This document shows positions 1 to 7,581 of a stretch of 64,000 nt of DNA, in pieces. How positions within the stretch are numbered: the first letter of the stretch is position 1; every line of letters begins with the position of its first letter. This DNA comes from WLMZ01 sp038227995 (lineage in GTDB: Bacteria; Actinomycetota; Acidimicrobiia; Acidimicrobiales; Ilumatobacteraceae), in contig JBBRPP010000003.1 of NCBI GenBank assembly GCA_038227995.1, positions 62,001-126,000 on the forward strand, written 5' to 3'. Made by a program: the position numbers and the translations under genes. The notes beneath the pieces are model-generated. The model saw nothing but the letters and a program-made list of their open reading frames with translations. It was not told the origin of the DNA and did no database searches.

Positions 1-2
1 TG

Positions 3-488
3 ATGCTCAAAGAGCTCGGCTACCACTTCAACCAACAGGGCACCCGAGCCTCGGGCGCCGAAGTGATCAAGGGAACCCTGACGACGTGGGGGGTGGACAT
101 CAGTAAGATCGACGTCGTCGACGGGTCCGGGCTGGACTCGACCAACACCGTCACGTGCACGACGTTGATGCAGGTGCTGCTGCACAAGCCGCTCACTGAT
201 CCCGTGGGTGCGTCCCTGCCGATCGCCGGCCAGACCGGCACACTCAGCGACGAATTCCCCGGTAGCCCCGTCGACGGGCGCCTCCACGCCAAGACCGGCA
301 CGCTCACCAATGCCAAGGCACTCACCGGCTATCTCGACACGCCCGCTGGTCCGATCGAGTTCTCGCTGGTCCTCAACGGCCCTGGAGTCGGTAAGGCCGG
401 AGCGTACGAGCCGATCTGGAACGCGTTGGCGGCTGCGCTCGCGACCTACCCCGGCGGACCCACCGTCGATCAACTCGCACCGAAATAG
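3..488 (+). CDS. dacB: D-alanyl-D-alanine carboxypeptidase / PBP4 family, C-terminal part (5' end outside window)
   Basis: C-terminal 161 residues of a class C penicillin-binding protein that trims or cleaves peptidoglycan peptides outside the membrane. The second catalytic motif (SxN class) appears as DGSGLD, with its Ser codon at 126-128, and the third motif KTGT has its Lys codon at 291-293, in the order and spacing usual for the PBP4/DacB family. Family members are about 450-500 residues, so roughly two thirds, including the SxxK motif and signal peptide, lies upstream of the window. The ATG at 3 is internal, not the true start. Confidence 0.8.
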   Translation: MLKELGYHFNQQGTRASGAEVIKGTLTTWGVDISKIDVVDGSGLDSTNTVTCTTLMQVLLHKPLTDPVGASLPIAGQTGTLSDEFPGSPVDGRLHAKTGTLTNAKALTGYLDTPAGPIEFSLVLNGPGVGKAGAYEPIWNALAAALATYPGGPTVDQLAPK

Positions 489-527
489 TCACACGAGCTC
501 CGGCGGGCATCGACGATCGATCAGGCC

Positions 528-533
528 TAGTGT
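528..533 (+). promoter_or_regulatory. -10 element TAGTGT, leaderless promoter of the LON-domain gene
   Basis: TAGTGT lies 7 nt before GTG 541 with no ribosome-binding site, so transcription probably starts at or next to the start codon. Confidence 0.5.
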
Positions 534-540
534 CCGACCC

Positions 541-1233
541 GTGCCGATCATGCCGATGTTCCCCCTCGGGTCGGTGTTGTTTCCCGGCTCGGTCCTGCCG
601 CTGCACGTGTTCGAGCCTCGATATCGACAGCTCGTCCAGGACTGCCTCGATGACGGCGACCACGAATTCGGGGTGGTCCTGATCGAGCGTGGTTTCGAAG
701 TCGGCGGCGGCGACTTCCGCAGCATGGTGGGAACCGTGGCCCGCATGTTGCAGGTGGCCGAGATGGAGGACGGCCGCTACGCGCTCGTCACCGTCGGCAC
801 ACGACGGATCCGAATCACCGAATGGTTGCCCGACGAGCCGTATCCCAGGGCCGTCGTCGAGGACTGGGCCGACGACGAATGGATCGGTCCCGCAACAGTG
901 ACTGCGGAGATCGTCGCGGCTGCGGCATCGCGGGTGCGCCGGATCAACGCGCTGGCGGCCGAGCTCGGTGGATCGCCTGCAGATGCGACGACCGAGATCG
1001 CCGACGACACATTGCTCGCGACCTATCACCTCAGCGCGCTTGCGCCGCTCGGTCCCGCTGATCGGCAACGGCTGCTCGCCGCGGCGGGTCCGGCACAACG
1101 GCTGACCCTGCTCGACGAGGCGCTCGACGACGTGGAAGCGCTGCTGCACTTCCGTCTCGCCAATCAGAACGACCCGGACGACGATGGCGACGATGGCGGC
1201 GATGGAATGGGCTTCGATTTCGATGGTCCGTAG
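541..1233 (+). CDS. LON peptidase N-terminal (substrate-binding) domain protein
   Basis: 230 residues beginning with PMFPLGSVLFPG and followed by LHVFEPRYRQL, the hallmark opening of the LON substrate-binding domain. There is no AAA+ module or Ser-Lys protease domain, so this is a stand-alone LON domain like those common in actinobacteria; its partner is unknown. The C-terminus is Asp/Gly-rich and acidic. GTG 541 is chosen because a TAGTGT -10 lies 7 nt upstream and the homology starts three residues later; the frame is open further upstream, but that part overlaps the previous gene. Confidence 0.75.
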   Translation: MPIMPMFPLGSVLFPGSVLPLHVFEPRYRQLVQDCLDDGDHEFGVVLIERGFEVGGGDFRSMVGTVARMLQVAEMEDGRYALVTVGTRRIRITEWLPDEPYPRAVVEDWADDEWIGPATVTAEIVAAAASRVRRINALAAELGGSPADATTEIADDTLLATYHLSALAPLGPADRQRLLAAAGPAQRLTLLDEALDDVEALLHFRLANQNDPDDDGDDGGDGMGFDFDGP

Positions 1234-1267
1234 GAACTGACCTGTTCCACGTGCTACATATAGAGGG

Positions 1268-1612
1268 GTGGCAGACACCAAACGCACGGCAGATGCTGCC
1301 CCGAAGAAGAACGACTCGGGTGAGATCGGCGAAGTCGTCGACCTCCTCAAGACATATGTCAAGCAGGAGACGATCGGGCCGCTCAAGGGCATCGGCAAGA
1401 AGATCGGGCTCGGCGTTGCCGGCGCGTTTCTTCTCGGGCTCGGTCTGTTGTTTCTGTCCCTCGGCCTCCTGCGCCTGATTCAGGACAAGCTGCCCCGGCT
1501 CGCGTCGGGTTCGTTGTCGTGGCTGTCGTACTTCGTCGTGATCATCTTCTGCGCCGTTGTGTCCGTCATTGCCCTCATGCGAATCAAGAAGATCGAAAAG
1601 GAACTGAACTGA
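1268..1612 (+). CDS. Small membrane protein, holin-superfamily-like (actinobacterial Holin-X type)
   Basis: 114 residues with a charged N-terminal half and two hydrophobic helices at about residues 48-70 and 84-104, ending in a basic/acidic tail. The layout (amphipathic region, two TM helices, VDLLKTYVKQE-like start) resembles the phage-holin-III-like proteins found in many actinobacteria, where they accompany another small membrane protein and have no proven lytic role. It heads a tightly packed operon running through trmI at 4167. GTG start just after TACATATAGAGGG. Function unknown. Confidence 0.6.
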   Translation: MADTKRTADAAPKKNDSGEIGEVVDLLKTYVKQETIGPLKGIGKKIGLGVAGAFLLGLGLLFLSLGLLRLIQDKLPRLASGSLSWLSYFVVIIFCAVVSVIALMRIKKIEKELN

Positions 1613-1824
1613 TGGCCGAAGCTCAGAAGAAGGTGTCTCGCGACGACCTCGAAGCCAAGTTCCGTTCCTTGCAGGGCGATGTGCAGGGCAAGGTCGAAGA
1701 TCGCAAGCAGACGTTGGTGGTCGGCGCGGCAGTCGGTGGACTCTTGTTGCTGTTGCTCGTTTTCCTCGTCGGCAAGCGCAGCGGCAAGAAGAAGACCACG
1801 CTGGTCGAAATCCGCCGGGTCTGA
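1612..1824 (+). CDS. Small membrane protein with single C-terminal TM helix
   Basis: 70 residues: a soluble charged N-terminal part (about 1-34), one Leu/Val-rich transmembrane helix (about 35-54) and a short very basic tail (GKRSGKKK). Its ATG shares one base with the stop of the preceding gene, so the two are almost certainly translationally coupled. No enzymatic motif is visible. The topology suggests a membrane partner for the holin-like neighbour; the role is not known. Confidence 0.6.
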   Translation: MAEAQKKVSRDDLEAKFRSLQGDVQGKVEDRKQTLVVGAAVGGLLLLLLVFLVGKRSGKKKTTLVEIRRV

Positions 1825-1827
1825 CGC

Positions 1828-2085
1828 ATGGCCCGTCGCCGCTCATCGTTCCTGTCGCCATTCGCGATTGCGCGTCGGAACGCCATCTACAAAGGTTTGC
1901 TCGGTGGCGAGCGAACGTGGCTCGTTCTGGGCGGTGCCGTGTGGGCGGGTCGGTTCCTGAAGAAGACGCTCGGCAAGAACGAGCAATTCGTGACGATCGA
2001 GAAGTTGCTGCCCGGACAGTGGATGAGCCTCGAGGCGATCAAGGCCCCGACTCGCAAACAGAAGCGACAGGCACGCAAAGCATGA
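1828..2085 (+). CDS. Conserved small basic protein, unknown function
   Basis: 85 residues, strongly basic at both ends (MARRRSS; RKQKRQARKA), with one moderately hydrophobic stretch around residues 28-42 that may associate with the membrane. It starts 3 nt after the preceding stop and overlaps the next ATG by 4 bp (ATGA), placing it firmly inside the operon. The family is not recognised. Confidence 0.55.
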   Translation: MARRRSSFLSPFAIARRNAIYKGLLGGERTWLVLGGAVWAGRFLKKTLGKNEQFVTIEKLLPGQWMSLEAIKAPTRKQKRQARKA

Positions 2086-2282
2086 AGGTCCTGCTGCGCA
2101 ACCCGCGGCGCGAGCTCGACATCCCTGGCCCGCGCCGAGTGCATGCGCTGCTCACCGACCTCGATCTCAATCGCGAGTCACATCTCGTGATCCGCAACGG
2201 CACGCTCGTGCCGAGCGATGAGGAGCTGCTGGCCGACGATGTCGTCGAAATCCGTCCGGTCATCAGCGGCGGGGCCCTGTGA
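2082..2282 (+). CDS. ThiS/MoaD-like (ubiquitin-fold) sulfur carrier, probable TtuB-type partner of TtuA
   Basis: 66 residues with a beta-grasp pattern (MKVLLRNPRR..., LADDVVEIRPVISGG) and a penultimate Gly-Gly, the site where sulfur carriers are activated as thiocarboxylates. The next gene is a TtuA-type thiolase, which takes sulfur from such a carrier. Oddly, the protein does not stop at Gly-Gly: two more residues, Ala-Leu, follow before TGA, so a protease would have to expose the diglycine, as known for QbsE-type carriers. Overlaps both neighbours by 4 bp. The TtuB assignment rests mainly on context. Confidence 0.65.
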   Translation: MKVLLRNPRRELDIPGPRRVHALLTDLDLNRESHLVIRNGTLVPSDEELLADDVVEIRPVISGGAL

Positions 2283-3232
2283 AGTGCCGGGTCTGTCGTG
2301 AGCCGGCAGTCATCGACGTTCCCCGCCACAACGCCAACTTCTGTGGTCCGCACTTCCTCGACATGTGCCGCAAGCAGGTGCGCAAGGCAATCGACGATTA
2401 CGAGATGCTGGTCCCCGAGGATCGCATCCTGATCGCAGTGTCGGGCGGTAAGGACAGCCTCGCGATCTGGGACATGCTGATCGATCTCGGCTATCAGGCC
2501 GATGGCCTGTACGTCGGTCTCGGCATCGGGACCTACAGCGATGTGTCCGCCGACTACGCCCGCGCGTTCGCGGTCGAGCGGGGCCTCCATCTGGTCGAGA
2601 TCTCGTTGCGCGGTGAGTACGGCTACGACGTGCCGACGGCAACTCGCGCGACGCGGCGAGTGCCGTGCTCGGCGTGCGGGATGAGCAAGCGGCACCTCTT
2701 CGACAAGGCTGCGATCGACGGCAATTACACCGTGCTCGTGACCGGTCACAACCTCGACGACGAAGCCGCCGTGCTCTACGGCAACACGTTGCGTTGGGAG
2801 CTGGAATACCTCGCCCGCCAACTGCCGGTGCTGCCGGCGCGGAACGGATTCCCGAAGAAGGTCAAGCCGTTGGTCCGGCTCTCCGAGCGCGAAACAGCGG
2901 CCTGGTGCGTGATCCGCGGTATCGACTACCTCGTCGACGAATGCCCGATCGCGGCGGGCAACAAGCACCTCGGGTTCAAAGACGCGCTGAACAAGATCGA
3001 GTCCGACTCGCCCGGTACGAAGACTGCGTTCTATCTCAACTTCGTCGAGAAGGTGGCGCCGCTCCTCGCGGGTCACGCCCTGGCTCCCGACGTCGAGCTG
3101 CACCCTTGTTCACGATGCGGCGCACCGACGACAGGCGAGATCTGCGCGTTCTGCAACCTCGTCGAAGTCTCCAGCCGGCACGAACCCGTGCCGGTCGAAT
3201 TGATCACCGGAAAGGGCGCTCGCCGCCGATGA
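2279..3232 (+). CDS. ttuA: TtuA/Ncs6-type tRNA 2-thiolation enzyme (PP-loop, Fe-S)
   Basis: 317 residues. An N-terminal zinc motif (C3, C6, C22, H25), a PP-loop ATPase motif SGGKDS at 55-60, Cys130 and Cys133 in VPCSACG, Cys222 in DECPIAAG, and a C-terminal CxxC pair forming a second zinc site match the TtuA group of the TtcA superfamily. As I recall, Thermus TtuA ligates its catalytic 4Fe-4S cluster with Cys at the same three numbers. TtuA adenylates U54 of tRNA and inserts sulfur supplied by TtuB. GTG start overlaps the carrier gene by 4 bp and the stop overlaps trmI by 4 bp. The exact nucleotide target is inferred. Confidence 0.85.
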   Translation: MKCRVCREPAVIDVPRHNANFCGPHFLDMCRKQVRKAIDDYEMLVPEDRILIAVSGGKDSLAIWDMLIDLGYQADGLYVGLGIGTYSDVSADYARAFAVERGLHLVEISLRGEYGYDVPTATRATRRVPCSACGMSKRHLFDKAAIDGNYTVLVTGHNLDDEAAVLYGNTLRWELEYLARQLPVLPARNGFPKKVKPLVRLSERETAAWCVIRGIDYLVDECPIAAGNKHLGFKDALNKIESDSPGTKTAFYLNFVEKVAPLLAGHALAPDVELHPCSRCGAPTTGEICAFCNLVEVSSRHEPVPVELITGKGARRR

Positions 3233-4167
3233 ACCACCCATTCGACTACGGCGACCGCATCCTGTTGCTCGATCAGAAGCAACGCCGGTACCTGTTGATC
3301 CTCAAAGAGGGTGGCGAGTTCCACAGCCACAACGGCTTCGTGCCACACGCCGAGATCGTCGGCAAGTTCGAAGGTCTGTTGATCAAGTCCACCAAGGGCT
3401 CGGCGTACACCGTGCTGCGTCCGACGCTCGAGGACTTCGTTGTCCAGATGCCGCGTGGCGCGCAGGTGATCTATCCGAAGGACTTGGCCCCGATCTGCAT
3501 GCTGGCCGACATCGGCCCCGGTGTCCGCGTCTTCGAGAGCGGCGTGGGCAGCGGTGCATTGTCGATGACGATGTTGCGCTACGGCGCCGACATCGTCGGT
3601 TACGAGTTGCGCGAGGACTTCGCCAACCGAGCAACGTCCAACGTGCGTTCGTTCCTCGGTGAAGCTGCACTCGATCGGTATCACGTCGAACTCCGCGACT
3701 GCTACGACGGCATCGACGGAACCGACTTCGACCGGGTCGTGCTCGACCTTCCCGAGCCGTGGCAGGTGGTGCCACACGCCGAAAGAGCCCTTCGCCTGGG
3801 CGGCATTCTGGTCGCCTACACGCCATCGATCACCCAGGCGGTACAGGTGCGCGAAGCAATGGCGCGGAGCCGGGCCTGGAACGGTGCGCGAACGCTGGAG
3901 GTGCTGCACCGAGGCTGGCACATCGAAGGCCAGGCCGTGCGCCCCGACCACCGTATGGTCGCCCACACGGCGTTCTTGACGACGGCCCGTTTCCTCGGCC
4001 TGCACGACAAGTCACCGATTGCCGATCTCGTGCTCGACCCCGAATCGGCGCTCGAATCGATCGATGGTGGCGTCGGTGTGATCGACGTCGACGCCGTCAT
4101 CGAGGAGTTCGAGGAAGACCTTGCGGCCGACGAGTTGGCCGGCGACGACCTCGGCAATCAGGCCTGA
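3229..4167 (+). CDS. trmI: tRNA (adenine-58-N1)-methyltransferase TrmI
   Basis: 312 residues. The N-terminal small beta domain (residues about 1-70) is followed by a class I SAM fold with motif I ESGVGSGALS near residues 103-112 and VVLDLPEPW near 170-178, characteristic of TrmI. The enzyme methylates A58 in the tRNA T-loop. It is the last gene of the operon and overlaps ttuA by 4 bp. Pairing with U54 thiolation makes sense because positions 54 and 58 form the T-loop reverse-Hoogsteen pair. Confidence 0.88.
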   Translation: MNHPFDYGDRILLLDQKQRRYLLILKEGGEFHSHNGFVPHAEIVGKFEGLLIKSTKGSAYTVLRPTLEDFVVQMPRGAQVIYPKDLAPICMLADIGPGVRVFESGVGSGALSMTMLRYGADIVGYELREDFANRATSNVRSFLGEAALDRYHVELRDCYDGIDGTDFDRVVLDLPEPWQVVPHAERALRLGGILVAYTPSITQAVQVREAMARSRAWNGARTLEVLHRGWHIEGQAVRPDHRMVAHTAFLTTARFLGLHDKSPIADLVLDPESALESIDGGVGVIDVDAVIEEFEEDLAADELAGDDLGNQA

Positions 4168-4209
4168 CGACTTCGTACTCGTCGAGCATCGTTGGGGCCG
4201 AAAACGAAC

Positions 4210-4233
4210 GAAGGAGCGCCGGAGCGCTCCTTC
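4210..4233. terminator. Bidirectional hairpin terminator between trmI and ferredoxin gene
   Basis: Perfect 10-bp stem GAAGGAGCGC / GCGCTCCTTC with loop CGGA, between convergent genes. Read on the minus strand it is followed by a T-rich run (CGTTCGTTTTC), so it fits termination of the ferredoxin gene best; it may also stop trmI transcripts. Confidence 0.65.
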
Positions 4234-4268
4234 ATTGCTGAGATCGTGTGCCGAACGGCGCGAGCTGC

Positions 4269-4514
4269 CTATGGCTCGATGAAGATGCACTCACCGGGGC
4301 ACTCTTCAGCGCTCTCGATGACTGCGTCGAGCTGACCGTCGGGGATGTTGGCCATACCCTCGGCACCCTGCGCGTTGCCCTTGGCGGTTGCGTAGATCGT
4401 CGCGCCCTCGCGGACGTATGCCAAACCATCATCGAGGAGCGTAAAGACGTCGGGGGCGATCTCTTCGCAGAGTCCGTCTCCGGTGCACAGATCCTGATCG
4501 ATCCAGACCTTCAT
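4269..4514 (-). CDS. Ferredoxin, single-cluster 3Fe-4S type
   Basis: 81 residues with Cys10 and Cys16 spaced CxxxxxC (central Cys replaced by Gly, as in 3Fe-4S ferredoxins that serve cytochromes P450) and Cys72 in ECPGEC near the C-terminus, plus an extra Cys76. There is an insertion of about 20 residues in the middle. ATG 4514 follows a good ribosome-binding site (AAGGAGA) and the homology starts directly at it. No P450 is visible nearby, so the redox partner is unknown. Confidence 0.85.
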   Translation of the reverse strand: MKVWIDQDLCTGDGLCEEIAPDVFTLLDDGLAYVREGATIYATAKGNAQGAEGMANIPDGQLDAVIESAEECPGECIFIEP

Positions 4515-4682
4515 GATGTATTTGTCTCCTTGGGAGGCTGACGAAGCGCTGCTCACTGTACACGGCCACGACCGTGAAAGTGGTGTTTGCGATGGACGGC
4601 GCGAGAGTCGCATCGCGTGTAGCTTCGACGTCAGCGGACCGACGAATGCCGGTCGTCCCGTGAGCAGAAAAGGTGGTGCATC

Positions 4683-6398
4683 GTGACCGCAGCCGACGAC
4701 GAGACCAAAGAGTCACTCGACGCGCAGATCGTCGTGCTCGAGGAAGAGATCGCTCACCTGCGGCACAAGCTCGTCGATGCGCCCAAGCGCATGCGTGCGC
4801 TCGAAGAGCGCTTGCTCGAGACCAAAGGCCAACTCGCCCACCTGACGTCGCAGAACGAGAAGCTCAGCTATACGTTGCGCGAGGCCCGCGAGCACATCTC
4901 GTCGCTGCGCGACGAAGTCGAAAAGCTGACGCAGCCGCCATCCGCCTACGGTGTCGTGGTCGGCAAGAACGAAGACGGCACGGTCGACGTGTTGTCGAGC
5001 GGCCGCAAGATGCGCGTCAGCCTGCACCCCGACATCGAGCACGACACCCTCGAGCGCGGCGCGGAGGTCGTCCTCAACGAGAGCTTCAACGTGGTGCTCG
5101 CCCGCCAGCCAGACGTCACCGGCGAAGTCGTCACGATCAAGGAAGTCATGGATGACGGCGTGCGCGCGATGGTGGTCGGCCGGGCCGACGAAGAGCGCAT
5201 CTGCGAACTCGCCGATGCGATGCGTGGCATCCATCTGCGCCCGGGAGATTCGATGCGGATGGACTCGCGCACGGGCATGTTGCTCGAGAAGTTGGCCCGG
5301 CCCGAGGTCGAGGATCTCCTGCTCGAGGAAGTCCCCGACATCTCCTACGACGACATCGGTGGGCTCGACAGCCAGATCGAAGCAATCGCCGACGCGGTCG
5401 AGCTGCCGTTCCTGTACCAGGAACTGTTCGCTGAGCACCGTCTTCCGGCGCCGAAGGGCATCCTGCTCTACGGCCCGCCCGGGTGCGGCAAGACCCTGAT
5501 CGCCAAGGCCGTCGCCAATAGCTTGGCCAAGAAGGTCGCAGCTTCAACCGGGGGTGAGAAGGGTCGCAGTTACTTCATCAACATCAAGGGGCCCGAACTC
5601 CTCAACAAATACGTCGGTGAGACCGAGCGTCAGATCCGGCTCGTGTTCCAGCGAGCCCGCGAGAAGAGCGAGGAGGGCTGGCCCGTCATCGTCTTCTTCG
5701 ACGAGATGGACAGCATGTTCCGCACCCGTGGCTCGGGCATCAGCTCCGACATGGAGAGCACCATCGTGCCCCAACTCCTGTCGGAGATCGACGGTGTCGA
5801 GGGTCTCCGCAACGTCATCGTGATCGGCGCCACCAATCGCGAAGACCTGATCGACCCCGCCATCCTGCGGCCCGGTCGGCTCGACGTGAAGATCAAGATC
5901 GAACGCCCGAACCAGAAGGCCGCCGCGCAGATCTTCGCCCAGTACCTCACCACCGAGATCCCGATCGCGGCCGGAGAAGAAGTGCCGGAGATGATCGAGC
6001 GCACCGTGGCCGAGATGTACCGCGACGACGAAGCCAACCGCTTCCTCGAGGTGACGTATCAGAACGGCGACAAGGAGATCCTCTATTACAAGGACTTCTC
6101 GTCCGGCGCGATGATCGAGAACATCGTTCGCCGAGCCAAGAAGCTGGCGATCAAGCGGCTCATCGCCGGTGGTCCGAAGGGCGTGTCGACGCAGGACATG
6201 CTCGATTCGATCAAGCAGGAATACAAAGAGCACGAGGACCTGCCGAACACGACCAACCCCGACGACTGGGCCAAGATCAGCGGCAAGAAGGGCGAGCGCA
6301 TCGTCTTCATCCGCACGCTGGTCAACGAGGGCAAGACTGCGATGGCCGTCGAAGGCGGCCGCGCCATCGAGCGCGTCGGCACCGGCCAATACCTGTAG
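4683..6398 (+). CDS. mpa: Proteasome-associated AAA+ ATPase (Mpa/ARC)
   Basis: 571 residues. An N-terminal coiled coil (about 1-85) captures Pup, two OB-like domains follow (about 90-235), then an AAA+ module with Walker A GPPGCGKT near 263-270 and Walker B VIVFFDEMDS near 336-345. The protein ends in GTGQYL, the C-terminal motif that docks into and opens the 20S gate. The hexamer unfolds pupylated proteins and feeds the PrcAB core encoded 3-4 kb downstream. GTG start with upstream AAAGGTGG. It is separated from dop by an inverted serine-hydrolase gene. Confidence 0.95.
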   Translation: MTAADDETKESLDAQIVVLEEEIAHLRHKLVDAPKRMRALEERLLETKGQLAHLTSQNEKLSYTLREAREHISSLRDEVEKLTQPPSAYGVVVGKNEDGTVDVLSSGRKMRVSLHPDIEHDTLERGAEVVLNESFNVVLARQPDVTGEVVTIKEVMDDGVRAMVVGRADEERICELADAMRGIHLRPGDSMRMDSRTGMLLEKLARPEVEDLLLEEVPDISYDDIGGLDSQIEAIADAVELPFLYQELFAEHRLPAPKGILLYGPPGCGKTLIAKAVANSLAKKVAASTGGEKGRSYFINIKGPELLNKYVGETERQIRLVFQRAREKSEEGWPVIVFFDEMDSMFRTRGSGISSDMESTIVPQLLSEIDGVEGLRNVIVIGATNREDLIDPAILRPGRLDVKIKIERPNQKAAAQIFAQYLTTEIPIAAGEEVPEMIERTVAEMYRDDEANRFLEVTYQNGDKEILYYKDFSSGAMIENIVRRAKKLAIKRLIAGGPKGVSTQDMLDSIKQEYKEHEDLPNTTNPDDWAKISGKKGERIVFIRTLVNEGKTAMAVEGGRAIERVGTGQYL

Positions 6399-6514
6399 TC
6401 GAGGCGGTCACGCGTCGCGGCGTTCGCCTCAGCCGACCATTCTGGGTGCGATCCTGAGAATCCGCTCATTCTTGACCTGGTGCTGCGCAGGTCGAGTGCT
6501 CCCGGAATTGCAGC

Positions 6515-7543
6515 TCAGTTCGACAGGACGTGGTCGAGGTGCCGGGCAACAGACCAGGCGCCACTCGACACGTTCGAGATGACCGTTCGGGTGAGTGCCC
6601 GGTGCGGATCGTGGGACGAGTGGAACGACACGCCGGCATCCGACCCGATGAGCATCACATTCTCGGACCTCGCTTCGAGCCAGAAGCCGAGGCCGTAGCG
6701 GCGGGAATCGCCGGTCGACGTGCTGCGCGAACGCACCATTTCCTCGACCCATGTCGGCGAGACGATCTTCCCAGCGAAGAACGAACGCCAGAGCGCGTGG
6801 ATGTCGGCGGCCGTGGAGTAGATGCCTCCGTCACCGCTGCCGCGAACAGGCAGATGCAACACGTTGGTGCGCAGACCGTCGACAGCGAGGTACCCCGAAG
6901 CCGCGCGAGGCGGGAGTTCGTCGGAGCGGAGAAACGCTGTGTCGCGAAGACCTGCCGGCTCACACACGTGTGTCCGGACGAGATCGTCGAACGGTGTCCG
7001 TGCGGCTCGCTCGGCCAGCAGCGCGAGGAGCACGAATCCGCCATTGCAGTAGGAGAAATCGGTTCCGGCGGCGAACTTGGCCGGGTGCCCGTCGAGCACA
7101 CCGAGATAGGAGTCGGGCGTGGTGAGTCGATGGACCGGGATCGGCATGACGTAGTCGTTGATGTCGTCGTGCTCGTCCTCGTCGAGGTAGTCGCCGATCC
7201 CGGACCGATGGCTCAGCAGATGCTCGATCGTGACGTCGTCATCGACGAGTGGCAGGTCACTGCCGAGCAGCGATCGGGCCGACGTCGTCAACGAGAGAAC
7301 GCCTTCTTCGACCAGCCGGACGACGACTAGCGCTGTCAAGCCCTTGGTGCCGCTGGCGATGGCGAACTGTGTGTCGACATCGTTCGGCACGACGTGAGCG
7401 CGGTCGGCCAACCCGTACGCCTTCGCGAAGATGACGTCGCCGCCGCGGTCGACGTGGACCACGCCGGAGAAACGTGCGTCGGCCGCATGCTCGTCGATGG
7501 TGTCCGCGAGACCGTCCATCAGCGTGACGTTACCGCGGCACAT
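6515..7543 (-). CDS. Serine hydrolase, beta-lactamase / class C PBP-like
   Basis: 342 residues with the SxxK nucleophile motif (SGTK within ASGTKGLTA, near residues 64-67) and a YxN motif (SYCNGG), the signature of the AmpC/esterase fold. There is no signal peptide, suggesting a cytosolic esterase or peptidase. ATG 7519 (MDGLAD) is an alternative start. It lies inverted between mpa and dop, with its 5' end facing dop across about 40 bp. Substrate not predictable; no evidence that it belongs to pupylation. Confidence 0.8.
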   Translation of the reverse strand: MCRGNVTLMDGLADTIDEHAADARFSGVVHVDRGGDVIFAKAYGLADRAHVVPNDVDTQFAIASGTKGLTALVVVRLVEEGVLSLTTSARSLLGSDLPLVDDDVTIEHLLSHRSGIGDYLDEDEHDDINDYVMPIPVHRLTTPDSYLGVLDGHPAKFAAGTDFSYCNGGFVLLALLAERAARTPFDDLVRTHVCEPAGLRDTAFLRSDELPPRAASGYLAVDGLRTNVLHLPVRGSGDGGIYSTAADIHALWRSFFAGKIVSPTWVEEMVRSRSTSTGDSRRYGLGFWLEARSENVMLIGSDAGVSFHSSHDPHRALTRTVISNVSSGAWSVARHLDHVLSN

Positions 7544-7569
7544 GGACGGGGTTTTCGGCGGTCGAGGGC

Positions 7570-7575
7570 TAGGGT
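7570..7575 (+). promoter_or_regulatory. -10 element TAGGGT, leaderless promoter of dop
   Basis: TAGGGT with a 6-nt spacer to ATG 7582; no Shine-Dalgarno sequence. Confidence 0.5.
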
Positions 7576-7581
7576 CACGCC

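Noticed and set aside
6401..6430. Possible terminator after mpa (GAGGCG...CGCCTC)
   Set aside because: Stem of only 6 bp with an 18-nt loop and no T run; not distinguishable from chance at this GC.
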